Below are positions 52,345-52,532 of a DNA stretch of 52,532 bases, piece after piece. The position numbers and the translations under genes were made by a program. Numbering within the stretch: position 1 is the stretch's first letter; the number at the start of each line of letters is the position of its first letter. Source of the stretch: an uncultured Planctomycetaceae bacterium (GTDB taxonomy: Bacteria > Planctomycetota > Planctomycetia > Planctomycetales > Planctomycetaceae); the NCBI GenBank assembly GCA_913031625.1, contig CAJWGB010000001.1, positions 1-52,532 of the forward strand. The letters run 5' to 3'. Below the pieces are notes generated by a model that was given only the letters and a program-made list of their open reading frames with translations, ran no database searches and was not told the origin of the DNA.

Positions 52345-52532
52345 GTGCCTGGTCCTCTTTCACGTCGCCATTTCATGGCCTCCGCTGCTGCCGCGGGCGC
52401 TGCGGTCACATTTCCTTCATCAGCGCGTTCGTCAATGGCTGTTGATGAAATCGGGATCGGCTTTATCTCCTGCGGTGGTCGCGCCGGCGGGCATATGGGC
52501 GTGTTCGGGAAAATGTCCGACGTCAATGTCAC
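52345..52532 (+). CDS. Tat-exported Gfo/Idh/MocA-type oxidoreductase (N-terminal part, runs off window)
   Basis: GTG start preceded by GGAGA at seven bases. The visible 62 residues contain a twin-arginine signal (LSRRHFMASAAAAGAAV) and the first Rossmann strand and loop (IGIGFISCGGRAGGHMG), which match the start of planctomycete exported Gfo/Idh/MocA oxidoreductases. The rest lies beyond the window edge, so cofactor and substrate motifs cannot be checked. Confidence 0.7.
   Translation, partial: MPGPLSRRHFMASAAAAGAAVTFPSSARSSMAVDEIGIGFISCGGRAGGHMGVFGKMSDVNV

Overview
This is chromosomal DNA from a bacterium of the phylum Planctomycetota (Planctomycetaceae-like). The evidence is the mix of families: a DUF1559-type protein, a PVC-type membrane-bound dehydrogenase/HEAT/CxxCH-haem fusion, Tat-exported Gfo/Idh/MocA oxidoreductases, a tripeptidyl-peptidase II-like subtilase, SMP-30 paralogues and many large secreted proteins of unknown function. 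Shine-Dalgarno sequences are often weak or absent. I see no rRNA, tRNA, CRISPR array, transposase or phage gene, so the window is mostly vertical 'core plus lineage-specific' sequence.

Layout. 1-5 kb (+): the 3' part of a TPP II-like protease, then an SO_0444-type metal permease with an HMA tail, facing a short minus-strand remnant of a CehA/McbA metallohydrolase. 5.2-10.2 kb (-): a row of a secreted unknown protein, ScpB, a Tat oxidoreductase and an AstE/AspA-like deacylase. 10.6-12.3 kb: an FKBP lipoprotein, a frameshifted DUF6924-type gene (-) and an MBL-fold hydrolase. 12.5-19.4 kb (-): two very large exported fusion proteins, alpha/beta-hydrolase-SMP-30 and SGNH-dehydrogenase-HEAT-haem. 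19.6-31.5 kb (+): a metallophosphoesterase, a shortened UvrA paralogue, a membrane-bound sigma-54 activator behind a repeat-rich leader, an N-acyl-D-amino-acid deacylase, an SMP-30 protein and a small secreted protein. 31.7-38 kb: a large DUF1559-related protein, convergent RodA/FtsW and MetF (-), and a divergent MetE-like methyltransferase carrying a +1 frameshift in a seven-G run.

38.1-49.8 kb (+) is the most unusual block: seven genes in one direction. The middle five (40741-47532) are nearly contiguous, with gaps from -4 to 35 nt. They encode a multi-pass membrane protein, a secreted coiled-coil protein with a GESKD repeat, a secreted Gly-rich protein, an NPCBM protein, an S1C PDZ protease, a protease-like protein whose catalytic Ser is Ala, and a membrane-anchored protein. 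This looks like an envelope-located proteolysis or surface-assembly system. 49.8-52.5 kb: a Dabb protein, a YfhO-like membrane protein and the start of another Tat oxidoreductase.

Two genes (DUF6924-type and MetE-like) are each broken by one extra base in a G/C run. This could be recent decay or assembly error. Two families of short dispersed intergenic repeats occur, each with two copies in this window.
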